NCBI GenBank assembly: GCA_037892935.1
Contig: JAYXKI010000014.1
Coordinates: forward strand, 558,001-622,000
DNA length: 64,000 nucleotides
From: Phlebopus portentosus
Taxonomy: Eukaryota; Basidiomycota; Agaricomycetes; Boletales; Boletinellaceae
Reading direction: 5' to 3'
Under the pieces are notes generated by a model. The model ran no database searches. It had not been told where the DNA came from and saw only the letters and a list, made by a program, of their open reading frames with translations. This document shows, piece after piece, positions 1 through 12,577 of the stretch. Every line of letters starts with the position of its first letter. Position 1 is the stretch's first letter. The translations under genes and the position numbers were made by a program.

Positions 1-265
1 CGAGATTCTGAGCCATGTTCGAGGACGTGGTGTGCAATAGAAAAGGCGGTCGCGTGTCTGGATTGGGATTGGGTTGAACTTGAAGTTAAATAAACCACCA
101 AGTTGCAAAGCACGTGATATTAGATGCCGCACGTGCACTCTATGAACTGTCACACTATTTTTAGCACCTCATAAGATACAGGAAGTACAGTCTTGGACCG
201 GTCCTTGCACCAGCACATTTTAATTCCACTTTTTTACAATATAAATAAAAAAAATATTTACCGGC

Positions 266-516
266 TACAGCTAGTTGCAAAATTGTTGGCAATCATGTGA
301 TTTCACCACTTTTCATGTCATAAGAACCTCAAAACACAGATGAAATCATATCTCACCCAACACTCAAATTTTGTTTATGAATAAAAGCCCTTTCGAAAAG
401 ATGAATTTAGCAACTTATATGATGTGAAACTGTTGAGTTTTGGGTGATATATGATTTTACCTGTGTTTTGAGGCTCTTGTGACATGAAAAGTGGTGAAAT
501 CTTGCAGCTAGCTGTA
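266..516. repeat. Foldback inverted repeat (MITE-like)
   Basis: The segment at about 299-372 (starting GATTTCACCACTTTTCATG) reappears as its reverse complement at about 427-501 with only a few mismatches over roughly 75 nt. The palindrome continues outward: TACAGCTAGTTGCAA at 266-280 pairs with TTGCAGCTAGCTGTA at 502-516, with about 18 extra bases in the left arm. The loop is about 54 nt. The element is non-coding. Its structure resembles a small non-autonomous foldback/MITE element, but I could not identify a clear target-site duplication or a partner transposase. Confidence 0.7.
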
Positions 517-1610
517 TGAAAAAGACTGTAGTATGCAATATATGCAATACAGTGCATATAACTGACCACAAAGTAAACAAAGTCAACTGGCTTTCGTGGT
601 GTTTTCTTCAAGATTTTTCAAGTTCCGCTTTAGTAAGATAATCTAACAAGCATACCCAGAAGTACTGAATCTGAAGAGCAGGAAACTGTTATGCTCATCA
701 TTTCATTACATGTAATGAGGGGAATGACAATACTTCTTTGTCCATTGTTATGACTTGCGAATTTGTTAGCGTAATTTGAGATTATATCAAAGACAAACAT
801 ACTAATGTCGAAAACCAAGAGTGTGATTGTCGCAAGTTGACAGTACTGAATTTGTACCATTACAAGTATTGTAGTCGATACTTCCGCCTTACTGATGGGG
901 CCAGCATTGTAGACCATCGTTAGATGTAGAATCTGAAGGTCAATTGTGCTCGGAGTAACGATGAATGAACTAACAAGTAGTTGATTTTATGAAAGTCGGA
1001 CATTTATATGTCTTGGAGTTGAGCTGGATGTTCCGAATAGTCCAAGTTTCAAGGACAACTTGTAAGAGAGAGGGTGTATACATGGTACAATAAAGATCAA
1101 TCACACTGCAATGCCTCACGGCGATGTACCACATCCACATCCACAATGGTTCCTAGCCAGTAAGAGTAGAGCAAAGCTAGCACTAGTTCTTGGAAGGAAG
1201 GCTGAAGACTGCGGTCAACTTGATACATGATTCAATGATCACGATCCAAGATGTTCCACCGTGCAGGCTGGCTGCGGAAGTAGATAGGTTTACGACGGAA
1301 GTCGTGCTTATACTGCGGAACGTTCGGACCCAGTGAAAGTCCAGACCCCAAAAGACAAAGATAACAACATTAGCAGAGGCGCGAACAAACTGAGATCCGA
1401 TGAACAAGGAGCATTCAATGTGTAAGCTGGCCTTACCACACGAAAGCACGCCCGTCGCATGAGTACTCCATGCAGAGTTCCGAGATACTGATCATCGAAT
1501 GAAGGTGATGTCGGAAAGACTTTGGCTTCCATATACGGTATGCTCGCCGATCTCGCAAGTCAGTTCCAGCTGACATAATACTTGACACGACGCGAAACGA
1601 TAGGAGGGAA

Positions 1611-1617
1611 TATAAAT
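1611..1617 (+). promoter_or_regulatory. TATA-like box
   Basis: TATAAAT lies 108 nt upstream of the ATG at 1725, a usual distance for a fungal core promoter. It is followed by a pyrimidine-rich stretch. Confidence 0.4.
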
Positions 1618-1724
1618 CTCGAGATACGCTGTTGCGTTGCCAATCCAGCTACTAGATCTCTTCTACTAACCCACCAGCTCGCCTTCGATCGCAAAGATAA
1701 TTTCACTTCAAAATTTTCTTAACA

Positions 1725-2135
1725 ATGTCCGGATCTTACGATAAGGCACCGCATGCAGAAGTGAAGCCGCGCTCGACAGACGAGGCGCGGACGATCAAGA
1801 AGACGGACACGGTACATGGTCGCCCACCTGTGACAGATCACGATATGCATGAGGATACGATGAGAGACCCGCCTAATGTACGTGTTTTTGGTCCCCCACT
1901 GACTTGAAATGACCTGGGATTAAATTGAATCGAAACAATGTAGAACGTTCCGGATGGCGCAGTTCCGGGCTTCACTACTGACGGGATGAAAGCGCCGAGG
2001 AAGTCCGACGTCGAAGCGGAGGAGCGCGGTGATCCGCCTCTAGGATTGTTCGAGGAGGAAGGAGTAGGACGTGCGAAGCCGCTTGATGTCCAGACTGACC
2101 TTATTGATACGAGCGAGAGTACGTCGAGGGCGTAA
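1725..2135 (+). CDS. Small hydrophilic protein of unknown function
   Basis: Two exons, 1725-1877 and 1944-2135, joined by a 66 nt GTACGT...TAG intron in phase 0, give about 114 residues. The start is the first ATG after a TATA-like box. The product is charged, rich in Asp, Glu, Pro and Thr, and has no signal peptide, membrane segment or motif I recognise. A GTACGT close to the proposed stop (about 2120) could be a further donor, so the C-terminus may be longer. The gene converges with the dipeptidyl peptidase gene on the opposite strand. I assign no function. Confidence 0.55.
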
Positions 2136-2389
2136 AGGATAGTAGAGTTTCTGAAAAAGGCGGAGAATGTACAAACCTATAGGACTGGGAAAAATCTCCA
2201 TGTAGAAAGTCAGCAATTGCGGAACATAGATCGCATTAACATGCATCATTCCCTCCAGCCAGACTCGTCTTGAATGGATCGGAAACACTGCAATGCATCA
2301 CTTAACTCATCCCGAAGCTCCATTAGTATACAGCATTTACATACTTCCATTTCCATTTCGCCGAGCCCAATAGCGATCCTTCATTCCAT

Positions 2390-5363
2390 TTACTTCTTTT
2401 CATTCCCGCCTTTCTCACCAACGAACTTATCAAACCATCGGAATACTTCATAATGCCACTTGAGGCTGTTCCCATGGTTGAGCACCCAGTGGTTCTCGTC
2501 CGGGAAGATGACCAGTCGACTCGGAATACCAAGTCTATACGCAAAAAACCATAAGCGTTTTGGACTACACAAAAAGAGATAGGAAGAAGACGCACTGTTG
2601 CAAAGCATGCCAAGCCCCGATACCTTCGGTTTCAGGTAGTCGGTAGTCTTTCGATCCGTGGATGATAAGGTGCGGCGTCGACCAGTTCAGGATGTAGTTC
2701 GATGGGTTGAATCTGATTGTTCCCACAACAATTCAATGACTGCAGTCTACGACGAGATTTATGAAGGGGAAGAAAACGAAGACGTACTTATCCACTATAG
2801 GTTTTGCTTTAGGGTCCCAAGGAGGACCGCCAAAGTCGTGATTGAACTAGAAGGTCAAGTTAATGATACGACATTGCATGTAGTTTGTGTAGAGGTCGTA
2901 CGAAGAACAGCTCATCAGTTGAAAATCCGTTGTAAGGGGTATCAAACACCTAGCAACAGATTTGCGGATTAATCCAAGTCCTTAGGAGTGTTGGATGATG
3001 AGACTTACTCCGTCGTGGGTCACGAGAGCCTTGAAGCCGAATCCATATTCCGGGTGTCCTTGAATCCAGCTGATTCCCAAACAAAATACAAGAGTTAACC
3101 ACAGCTTGATTCTCGCAAGAGAGGTAAAACGCACTTGACAGCATATCCTCCCCAGCTGGCTCCAGCGGCAACGGCTCGGTCGGCGTCAACCTATTACACA
3201 AACCGATTAATACTGCGTCCGTTCTCGACAAGCGACATGCAATGTGCAAACCTCAGAATATGTATCCAACACGTGCTGCCAGCCATTTCGTAGGTCGACG
3301 AAAGGCTTCCCGCCCCAGTCTTTTGTGATTGCGTCCGTAAATGCTACGGTGGATACAATCAGTCAGGCCAGCATACATAGAACAAACAGGCACGTACCTT
3401 GACCAAAAGTAGTCGACCCGGTCGGATTAATGGCGACAATAAAGTATCCCTGCTGAGCAAAGACTACAAGGCCACTACCGTTAGTACCCATTAGATTCCA
3501 CTGAAGCCAACTCGGTTACCATTCGGATTCCATCTCGTTGACCACTGGTCCTCCCAAGCTCCCTGTGGACCGCCGTGAATGAGTAACACGACGGGTACAC
3601 TCTTCTTCTTGCCTTTGTACGAGTCTTCCCACTGAGGAGGCTTCAGGATCCACCCTTGTACATCCTTTTCTTCCGCTCCCTTGAACCAGAAGCTCTCACC
3701 CCGGTCGAGGGACTTGCCTTTGAGCTGAGGAGCGGAGAAAGACGTGAGTTTGCTGATGCTTGTAGGCGAGGAGGAAGACTGCGAGAAGGTGATGATGTAG
3801 AGGTCATTTGGAGACGTGAGCGAGTTCTGCGTGAATAATATGCGTTCTTCGTTTCCTTTTCCCGGGAGAGACTGAGGGGAGGAGGCTGCATGGACGTTTG
3901 TAAGAGCTTTAGGTATATGGTCGTATCCCTCATCGAACGTCGGATGCGGAGTAGAATTCTCAGGCGTAGGCGGCACCACGAGCTTGAACAACTTCACATG
4001 CGCGTGTTCGCCCGCAGTGATCAAAAGTGCCTTATCGTCATTAGTCCAACTCAACTCCCCGGCCGATCGGTCCCAGTCTTGTGCCAGCGTGAAGCGCACG
4101 TTGGTTGCGAGGTCATAGACGACGATCTTCGCTCGGTCGGACTCGTACCCGTCCTCGTCCAATTCGGTCCATGCCACTTTTGTACCGGAATGGCTGAAGA
4201 CCGGGTTGTGTGTTGCGCCTTGCTGGCCTGAAGTAAGCTCTCGGGGAGAATCTTTACCCAGTAGGTCGACGATGTAAATCTACACAGCATTCTTATCAAA
4301 ATTTCAAATACGAGTATAATAGAGGCAATACGTACATTCTGCTTGGTGTGCGTAGCAGCAGGTAGCACAGGATCCTTTGTCGTATACACGATGTGCGTGT
4401 CTGAGACGGAGAAGTCCTCAAGTCCGCCAAACGGCTCAACAGGCACATCATGTTTATAGTCCTTCAGAGGTGCAGCGAATTCTTTCCCAAGGTCCCACTT
4501 CGCATCTCCACCACCTGTTTTCGCAAGCCGTACAGTGAACAGCTTAGATCGTTTCGGACCAGTCCAGGTATCCCAGTGTCGCTCGAACGTCTTGTCATAC
4601 ACAAGCGCGGAGTTACCTCGAGCTTCGTACGCTTCGTTTTGTTCTTGCACACTCTCGAGTTTCCCATCAGCGTAGACATACGCGCTGAACGCCAGTCTTT
4701 CTGCAGCGGGGATGTACCTGAAGTTAGCAGGGGATGTCCCTGCCGGGAATGTGCCTATAAGGACGGGGCTCTCAGGTGCATTGAGCGATTCTGCGGTGAA
4801 CTTGACGGAGATAGCGTAGAGCTCGTGTCCTGATGCCTGATTCTTTCCCGTTTCTGAACTTGAGCTCGAACTGGCAATAACGTGACCGATAGTACGGTCA
4901 TCGAGCCAAAACGCGTCTCCACCGTTCGCAAGTGGGATCTCGAGAGGAGATATGGTTGATTCGAGTGGTACAAGCCAGATCGATTTGTTGTTACTAGCAG
5001 CCGTGAGTTCAACAGAGCTGCTATCAGCACATGTAAATCAACGCCATCGGTCTGTGCCACTTACTTTTTGTCCTTGAATGAGTACGTGCTCACAGAGACG
5101 AGGGCCAGATCGCCTTTCCAGTTTGCAGCGCCCGTGCCAGGACGAGGAAGCTCGACCAAGTCCTTGGGAGTGAAGATATCAGGCCCCGACTTGAAAGTAA
5201 AGTCGTCGCTCTTCCAGTCGACCAGCATCGTGTCTGGCTTTGATGGCGATGATGGTGGTGAGTGAGTTGCGAAGGGCGCCTGAGAAGCTTGGACGCGTGC
5301 TTCGAATGGCGATAGGAATAGGAATGCAGCTCCCAGAAGATTGAGTGCTGGTCGCGCACGCAT
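2390..5363 (-). CDS. dpp5: Secreted dipeptidyl peptidase 5 (S9 prolyl oligopeptidase family)
   Basis: A multi-exon minus-strand gene (about ten exons) for a secreted serine peptidase of family S9C, the fungal DPP5/DppV type, which removes dipeptides from peptide N-termini. The start at 5363 (MRARPALNLLG) begins a hydrophobic signal peptide. A beta-propeller-like N-terminal half follows. The C-terminal alpha/beta hydrolase half shows LLIHGGPQGAWEDQW, the nucleophile elbow GASWGGY (about 3155), the acid site GSKDYRLPETEG (about 2640) and the histidine site ENHWVLNHGN (about 2490). These give a complete Ser-Asp-His triad. The frame stays open through all exons I traced. The minus-strand TATATAAA at 5479-5486 fits as core promoter. 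Length (roughly 690-720 residues) is normal for the family. The family assignment is firm; exact exon edges are approximate. Confidence 0.88.
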
Positions 5364-6250
5364 GGTCACAGCTACAACGCAATTGCGTCTCCGCGAGCAC
5401 CTCTTGCCGTTGTTGTCACTGTTCGCTCAAGCGCGTCGGAAGCCAACTTCGACTCAAGCTCGGGACAAGCACAAATGAGTTTATATAATTACAGTCTTCT
5501 CGATTCAAAGTGTGAGAAATTCGCTATTTATTCAGTAACACTCGCTATGGTACTCAGAAGGTGCAATATGGTGCCATCCTCATTTCCGTCATTCGAACCA
5601 CAAAGATCTCGAAAATCGCAAGACCTCAGTTCGATGTCGTCTTGATTATGGTTGAAGATTTGTTGGTTGGTTGATTTATGTAAATTATAATATTTTTTTC
5701 GTCTCAAAAAAGTCAACACGATCACATGATCAATATTCTTTGGGCACTTCCGAGTCCGAGTAATTTGAGACTACCACGACCACCAGGACCCGCCGCGAGA
5801 CTCTCCTAACGGACAAAACTCCTTTCCTGTAGTCCTATAGGGCGTGTCAGTTCCGTACCAGTGATTTCTGAGATCTGGTCGCCAAATTCGGTTTGGATAC
5901 ATTGTGGCTCACCCATTGTTAGGAACATTCTCTTTGGCTTTGAATGCTCAAATTCAGCGAACATTATGTTAAAAATCAGTCCCATCGAAGAGGCCTCTCT
6001 TATCAGATTCCTGAAGACACCATATTTCATTGAGATGTATTGTGGCAGACGCTTTGACGCTGACAATGGCCACATCAAGATAAAATACAATGGACATCTC
6101 CACGCGGCTCGGCCACTCGTCTCGAACCAAAACCACTTTGTCCATCTCTATATAAAGGGACGCCGTGTAGGCAATTGTCTCTTCGTCTAGACATATTTCT
6201 CTTTCTTTGATCTATACTGGTCGTAGACACTGAAACCTGACACCTTAGCC
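5364..6250. other. Divergent intergenic region
   Basis: This spacer separates the divergently transcribed dpp5 gene (minus) and the Pro-rich protein gene (plus). It holds a TATA-like box for each: 5479-5486 minus and TATAAA at 6152-6157 plus. I see no further gene. The short open frames at 5806-6190 lack recognisable features. Confidence 0.5.
5479..5486 (-). promoter_or_regulatory. TATA-like box of the dpp5 gene
   Basis: On the minus strand this reads TATATAAA, about 116 nt upstream of the dpp5 start codon. Confidence 0.4.
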
Positions 6251-8092
6251 ATGAACCCAAACGCCTCGCCATACCAGCCACCTCGCTTCTATCCTCCTCC
6301 GTCCGATCCACAACACCGAACCGCCCTTCATCCGCGTCCGCATCCACAACCATCCATATACGACGCTAAACGTGCCACTAATATGCACTTCGCTATCTTT
6401 CCTAATGCTAGGAACACACGACCGCATTTGAAAGGACGACAGATGCCGCCTGCTAACCACCCAGTCGTTCAACCACACAATGGTTCTTCGATAGCTATGA
6501 TTGGTCCAGAGCCAGCGATGATATTCGGCAGCGTAACTGCACTACCTCAGGCTGCGAATGGGGTCCTTCCTGCACATCTTGCCATGTATCAACAAGCGTA
6601 TCTGAATCAATATCCACAACTGCATCCTGCACCGACAAGAGTGATCTCTGGAGGAAGGGGGCTTGGCCCACAGCGCGGTCCCGCGGTTGGGAACACCGAT
6701 TTTTATGGACAAGGCTACAATTATCAGTATTGGCAAGGTATTTACAATCCTAGCGCCGAACCTAGCTCTGGTTCTATCCAAGGTGAGTTTAACTTCGTCT
6801 ATCCGGAAGAACAAGTAATCGATTTTACTTCGCTCAGGATCGTCAGGTGCAGGATCTGCATCGAGCTCGTCTCAACCCTCACCCAGCTCATCCAGTACAT
6901 CCATAGGAATTAATGCACCGTCTTATATCTCTTACCAAGGGTGCGCGTTTTTACCACGACAACGACGCTACTCCGACTAACCGTGGAATCTTTTAGTCTT
7001 CCGCTGCCTGTTTGCAGGAACCCTCTAAGTCCATGCCTGCTCCCCCTTCCATCGGTTCAGGAATACAATGAACGCAAGGACCTAGTCAGGCTACACAGCA
7101 TGCTCGGTGTATCTTCACGCCACCTACTCCGGTGGAATGTGAACGAAGACCCGTACTATGCGCAATGCGATGGCCGCCGAATCACATACGACGAACAGCT
7201 CGAGCCAGCATTTCTCGAACCTGGCTGTAAGGATATCATCGTTGTCGTGGCCCTGGATTGTAGCGAAGCGAAAGGCTTCGCAATGCTTGAACCGGAGAAC
7301 GGACAGAGGCTTTATTGTTTCCCTGTCTCTGCTTGCCCGGGAAGTGTCTGTCTACAGAAGCTTTATGCAGAGGAGGTCCTCCTGGGAAATTTGTGGAAAG
7401 AAGAAGATACGATCTATGTCACGTCTGACTCCAAATCAGAGACTTCGTCCCAAGTGACATCAACACCAGGAACACAACAGGCGGCTCCAAGCTCTTCAGA
7501 TCTTCAGTCTCCGGAAAAAGACCAAGAACAAAACGGACAACCGAACGTAGACTATAAGCTCGACATACGCGGCGTACTCGACGGTATCCGCGACGGTCTA
7601 CGTACACCCCTCTCACACTCCGAATGGTCCACCCTCACGCTACACGAAAAGTTCACCCTCGCATGCCGAGTCAGCGCACGCCGCTCCGAATGGGACAGCC
7701 TTTCTAGCTCATGCTGCAACGTAGACTTCCTCAAGCGGACGCTCGAACTCGAGGCCGCGCTTCCCGGCCTGCAGAATCATGGGGACGTGATAAGTTACAA
7801 CAAGGCGTGCGACGCGATAAGGGAGGCGCATAAGAGGCTTGATGCGTATGCCTTCGAGTCGGGATATTCTGATGATACTGAGATCAATACTACTAACGTT
7901 AAAGCTAATGACGAGCTTGTTGGTGCGTTTAGGAAGGCTGGTAGGAGTAAGGAAGGAAGAGACGAGAGAGGTAGGGAGCCTGTGAGAGTGATTGATTTCT
8001 TTCCGCCCAGGAAGACTACGTTCAAAGGATTGAGATGGATGGGCTGGAAACCTGCTGGTGGAATCGATGCGTACTTTCTATGTCTTGCTTGA
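6251..8092 (+). CDS. Unknown protein with Pro/Gln-rich N-terminus
   Basis: Three exons (6251-6782, 6838-6940, 6997-8092) with GTGAGT...CAG and GTGCGC...TAG introns join in frame to give 576 residues. The first 180 residues are low-complexity and rich in Pro, His, Tyr, Asn and Gln, followed by a Ser-rich linker. The C-terminal 360 residues look folded, with regular hydrophobic spacing, a possible Cys pair near SSSCCNVDF (about 7710), and the ending GLRWMGWKPAGGIDAYFLCLA shortened here to the motif WMGWKPAGG. There is no signal peptide or membrane helix. A TATAAA box lies 94-99 nt upstream. I do not recognise the family; the composition would fit a nuclear or RNA-associated protein, but that is a guess. 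Confidence 0.75.
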
Positions 8093-8501
8093 ACAATGAG
8101 CAGGGCGGTGATATTCTATATGCCATTTCTTTTATTCCTTTCCATATACATAGTCATGTTTATTTTGTTTCTATGTTTTTTTCGATCAGTTAGGATGGCT
8201 CGAGTCTGGCCTTCCTTCCATCTTTTTATGGACCAGGTAACTTTCTTCATTACAAAAGCCTCATGTGAATTATGCCTATACGCCATTCCTTACGCCGGGA
8301 TACACAGTATTCTCGATATATTGAATACTGTAGACCGTATTCTTCCTCACACCATTCACAGTGCATGTATGATTAACATGATCGAATCGTCATGGAATAT
8401 ATGCATTGTACATCCATCAATGAAGGAGTAGGCAATGAACACCGAAGAAACAAGAACGAAAAAGAAGAGTGAAAGAAGAAAAGACAGCAGCTAGCCGGAG
8501 T
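8093..8501. other. Convergent intergenic region
   Basis: This is the 3' region between two convergent genes. It is AT-rich, with no supported gene; the open frame at 8096-8431 has no homology I recognise. Confidence 0.5.
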
Positions 8502-10286
8502 CTAGAACTCCATCGGGGTACCCAGCCCCAACCCCATCACGCCTCTGCCAGATCCATCCTTGCTCGGAGTCGAGTTGGAGCCGGAACTCTTAGCAATCAG
8601 AGCTCTCGCCCATGCGCCGTCGGGCGATACTCGCGCAGCAAAGAACGGTCCGAGCGTGGCTCCCAGTTCGGGCATCATGATTGCATCCTCTGGGTTGGAG
8701 GGGTGTAGTGGTCGAGGCTGCAAGGAAAGAGGGACTAAGAGACGGAATGCGTCCTACACAAATCCAATTTAGTCTTTGGTTAGAAAAATGTATTAGGGAG
8801 AACGTACCAAGACAGCATTGACGAGCTGAGCGTTCTCCACTGCAGCTGCGCCTCCGCCACTCTGGCACTCAGTCCCAATAATCCTCGCTCCACCGCCCTC
8901 AATTAGCCCTTTCCTGACGGCTTCCTTGCCGACTCCCATCAAACCCCTCACAGCACCTTCTCTTGTGCCTTTACTCTTCCCTGGAGAAAGTAATGCAAGG
9001 AGTAAGGTCTTCATGATGCGCGGGGAGAGAGAGGGGTACGTGGTTGAATGCTGCGTTAGGAGGTGGGAAAGTGTATTTGATGCGAGTGTACGTAGGTGAG
9101 CCGAATTGTTTGGAGGGAGGGATGTGTGCAGAAGGATGGAGAGGAGAGGAGGCAACATTTGATGAAGCTGCAGCATTTCTTCACGTCAGCAAAAAAGAAC
9201 TAACCAGATAGAAGAAACATGTACGCACGTATGGCTCGACGAAAAGCGTTAGATTATCCAGAAGCGCAGCAATCACTTCCAGATAAACTTCCAACGCCCT
9301 CCCGTCATTCTCAGTGTAATTCGAATCTTTCAGGACGCCGACAACACCATCGCCAACCCACTTCACAAGGTAAGGCAGGAGAGTCTGCAGACCCGCATCG
9401 TTCCGTAGACTTGAGAGCGCAGCTGCTTTACGCGTGTCGTCCGCCGGGGGCATGAGTGTTGGCGGCATGAGCGTCGAAGTGAGACGGGTGTAGTATAATT
9501 GTAACTCTCGTGAAAGGACTTGTTTCACGAGCAGTTGATTTGACTTGTTGTTATTGCCATTGAACGATGCGTGGGCGTGTCGAGTAGGTGAAGGGGGCGT
9601 TGGCGGGAACTGTGTTCCTCCATCCCGAGTCGCAGGACCTTGCGGAGGGGTGGACAAAGCAGCTAGTTTGGCACTCGCCAAATCTGGAGGCTGGTCGCTC
9701 TCTCTGGGAATAGCAGCCGGGTCTCTCGGGATCAATGGCTGCACACCCTCCACAGCAAGCCAATGTGCTGCCCAATTCGTAGGTTTCGGTAGCGGGATCT
9801 TCTCCTCTCGCATAACACGATCAAAGTCGATTTCCTCGTCTTCAACAAAGTATACGGGTCCCGCTGTGGGCGCAGTTGGAAAGGGTAACGCGCGTCGGAA
9901 TGTTGGAGGGTTATGTGGCGAGTGACCGTAGAGAGGCTCGATGTTGAGCACTCGGAGAGCTTGGTCGATGTCGTTCGTTGTCATTGTTGTTCGTCGGGCA
10001 TGTCGGGTAAAGCGCGCTGCCTCCTAAAGCCACAAAAATGCTTAACGGAGAATCCGCGCGCACGGATTGAATGACTTACTTCGATTACTTGTTGTATTCG
10101 ATACTCAACATCAGAAGCAAGAGCACTTGCGATGGCTTCAGAGAGGTTGTTGATGCCCAAAGACTCTGCGACATCCTGTTCAGAGTCAGTATCGGCTCAC
10201 GCCAGCCTGGAATTTCCTACTTTTATTGACTCAGGTTTGTATAGGCCGCCCGTTTGAACTTGCGCTTTTGATTTTTGCTTGCTCAT
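8502..10286 (-). CDS. TAF6: TFIID subunit TAF6
   Basis: TAF6 is a histone-fold subunit of TFIID (and of SAGA in yeast) that pairs with TAF9 in the nucleus. The start is at 10286 (MSKQKSKAQVQTGGLYKPES). Exons 1-3 encode the histone fold, including DVAESLGINNLSEAIA and TTNDIDQALRVLNIEPLYG, the hallmark end of the TAF6 fold. After a Pro-rich linker comes the TAF6C HEAT-repeat domain: QLLVKQVLSRELQLYY, then LLPYLVKWV, then TLASNTLSHLLTQH. The C-terminal exon (8502-8760) encodes a Ser/Gly-rich tail ending GLGTPMEF. Five or more short introns are present. The gene is divergent from the dynactin p62 gene with 175 bp between start codons. Family assignment is firm; the splice between VEPY and the next exon (about 9170-9235) is the least certain. 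Confidence 0.9.
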
Positions 10287-10461
10287 ATTGTCGTGCCGTA
10301 CGTATAGGGTTAGGTGAGTCTGAGAATCAAAACCACAATGAGAGACGCGTTCCAGTCACATGACACGAACTTGAACGCACGCTTGGCGGAAACTATTCTT
10401 TGACGACGACGGCCACAACGGCGAGGACGACAGCAGCGACGACGAAGGAGAGGTCGGCAAT
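10287..10461. promoter_or_regulatory. Compact bidirectional promoter TAF6 / dynactin p62
   Basis: Only 175 bp separate the two divergent start codons. No TATA box is obvious. The segment near 10400-10460 is rich in CGACGACG-type repeats, which would form the 5' leader of the plus-strand gene. Confidence 0.45.
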
Positions 10462-12240
10462 ATGGCCTCGACGATAAACTACTACTGCTCATGCATGTCT
10501 CCTTCTCCTGTTCCCCCGCCTCCTCATCTACCCTCCTCGTCCTCCTCTTTCCATCCGTTGCATACGCTCTATTTCTGCGAAGAATGCGACGCTGTCCGTT
10601 GTAATAGCTGTGTCTTTATCGAAGTCAGCGGCTACTATTGCCCAAACTGTCTTTTTGAAGTCCCTAGTGCTAGTGTTCGCGCTGAGAGGAACCGATGCGC
10701 ACGAAATTGCTTTCTATGTCCTCATTGTCGGAATACGCTCTCTGTAGTCCCTTCGGATCCTATTGGTGATACTCTGCCCACTTCAGGCGCCATCGGAGAA
10801 GCTCCATTTCTATTGTACTGCAATAATTGCAGATGGGACTCTGCTGAAGTCGGGATAACGTTCGAGAAACCAACTGGACTCGCGCAGCAACTGCAGCGCT
10901 CAGAAGATTCGGCTCCCGAATTCCTCGAATTCGAGCGACTCAAAGATTCATTCGAGCCACTTCTACGATCTTCGCTTAGCGCTTCTCAGCAGGGACATCA
11001 CCACTCAGTCTCGCATAGTGCACATCATAATGCGATTCACGCCGCCGCTTCAAATGCACTTGCACGAGATATTCCCGGCGTCGGGAAATATCACCCGCCT
11101 TCCCGCTCAAAGGCTAACAAACAGCACAGGCAGGGGAGTAAGGATGACATACCTGTATATCGTGCGCGTGTAGAAGCGAGTGGTGCCAGCGGACTTGGTG
11201 CAGGGGGAGACGGAGATGTGGAAATTATGCGACATCTTGAAAGCCCTTCTGAGATTGCAAGGCTAGACCAGCGATGGTCGACCAGCTGGGCTGAATCTAT
11301 TCGCTCGCGGTAAATCTCTCTCTATGTCATTTTGTTCCTTTTCTGACTTGCATATCAGGGACCTCAAACCCATTCGAATCCCTCTACACTCTCGATTACA
11401 AAACGATGTTCTGCGTGCCGACATATCCTCATCAAGCCCGAACAAAAGGCTCAATCTGTACGATTCAAGATGAAGCTTGTTGCAGCGAACTACCTCCCGG
11501 CAATCCAAATCTCCCTCCCGCATTTACCAAGCGCACAAGCACGACGCTTAGCATCTGCTGCATCTTCATCACAAAAGGATAAAGAGGACGATGGAGGCGG
11601 GACGCCGATGATTGCGGGGAAGACATATCCTTTTCACTTGGCACTCACAAACCCTTTGTACGACCCGATTCAGGTCCGGCTCGCTGTGCAGCGACAGCAG
11701 CTCTCTACCGCTGGTATGGCCTCAGAGGAAGCTCCGGTGACACCAGCACCAGCACGTCGTCCACACTTTGCTATATCCCTTCCAACGAACTCCTTCGGTA
11801 TCGCTCCATATGCAGAAGCATGGGAGTACGAAGACGACGACGAGATGTTTGGCCTGGACGATGAGGATCCTATAAATCCTAATAGTCCGACTAAATCGCG
11901 CGGGAAGACAAAAACAGTCGGCGTACTGGACAAGAAGGCGAATACGACGATTGTCGGAGGTGAGGTTGTCATCAGTCGGGAAGGACGGGGAGAAGTCAAG
12001 GTTTGTCCTTATCTGTATGTTCTTGCTTTGTGGTTACTTATCATACTTATCTAGTTTAACATGCTAGTGTCGTATACTTATCGTTCGGACGAACCGCAAG
12101 ACGAGGAGGCCGAAACGAAGTCAAAAGCCTCTTCGGCGTCAAAGTCGGTACCGGAGATGAAGACGTTTTCTTTCTATACTGTCGTTCATCTGGGGACGAT
12201 CATACCGAGGGAAGAGGCTACCGCAGCAGAAGTTTCGTGA
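10462..12240 (+). CDS. DCTN4: Dynactin subunit 4 (p62), with an apparent one-base deletion
   Basis: p62 caps the pointed end of dynactin, the dynein activator complex. Exons are 10462-11309, 11359-12000 and 12055-12240. The N-terminus has the family's Cys-rich zinc-binding pattern: YYCSCM, YFCEECDAVRCNSC, YYCPNC, FLCPHC and LLYCNNCRWDS. Exon 2 continues with CSACRHILIKPEQKAQSVRF and LVAANYLPAIQI, and exon 3 ends the conserved C-terminal domain (NMLVSYTY, FYTVVHLGTIIP). The frame set by exon 1 reads DLKPIRIPLHSRLQ and then hits a stop. The conserved KRCSACRH block is in another frame starting inside an A4 run at 11400-11403. One extra A would restore the family sequence, and no intron can explain the shift. 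I read this as an assembly error in a housekeeping gene. Confidence 0.85.
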
Positions 12241-12577
12241 GGTTTGTATCGTCGTAGTGTTTCCTGCTTATATCTAGTGACCACCGCATCCTTGGACTTT
12301 TCGGTGCACTACATAGTTAGAGTTCGTATCAAGAAATTATTTGGATCGTAAAACGTATTGCGCCAAAAATTAATTCTGTGGGCGATGCCACGTGATGCGC
12401 TATATCATTGCTTTGGCCATACTTTCGCGAACAGATCAATCAACGACCATCGAAACCTCTACCTTCACCTTTCCGCTCTTTTTCAAGGCCATTCTTTTCG
12501 CAAAATACCTCTCATTTTCTACTCTGCTACAGCCCATCACATCCTGTCTTTTCTCTACTCAATTTCAGAGCAATTTG
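12241..12577. other. Intergenic region
   Basis: This short spacer serves as the promoter region of the aspartic protease gene. An in-frame ATG at 12392 is rejected as start because the ATG at 12578 directly begins a signal peptide. Nothing else is seen. Confidence 0.45.

Larger units (their letters stand above)
1..1724. other. AT-rich intergenic region, no gene seen
   Basis: No open frame here has the codon use or conserved motifs of a gene. The left part (about 230-520) is strongly AT-rich and contains a foldback inverted repeat, listed separately. The right end carries a TATA-like box serving the next gene. Confidence 0.6.

Noticed and set aside
12392..12577. Upstream in-frame start of the aspartic protease
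   Set aside because: It would place 62 extra residues before a clear signal peptide at 12578.
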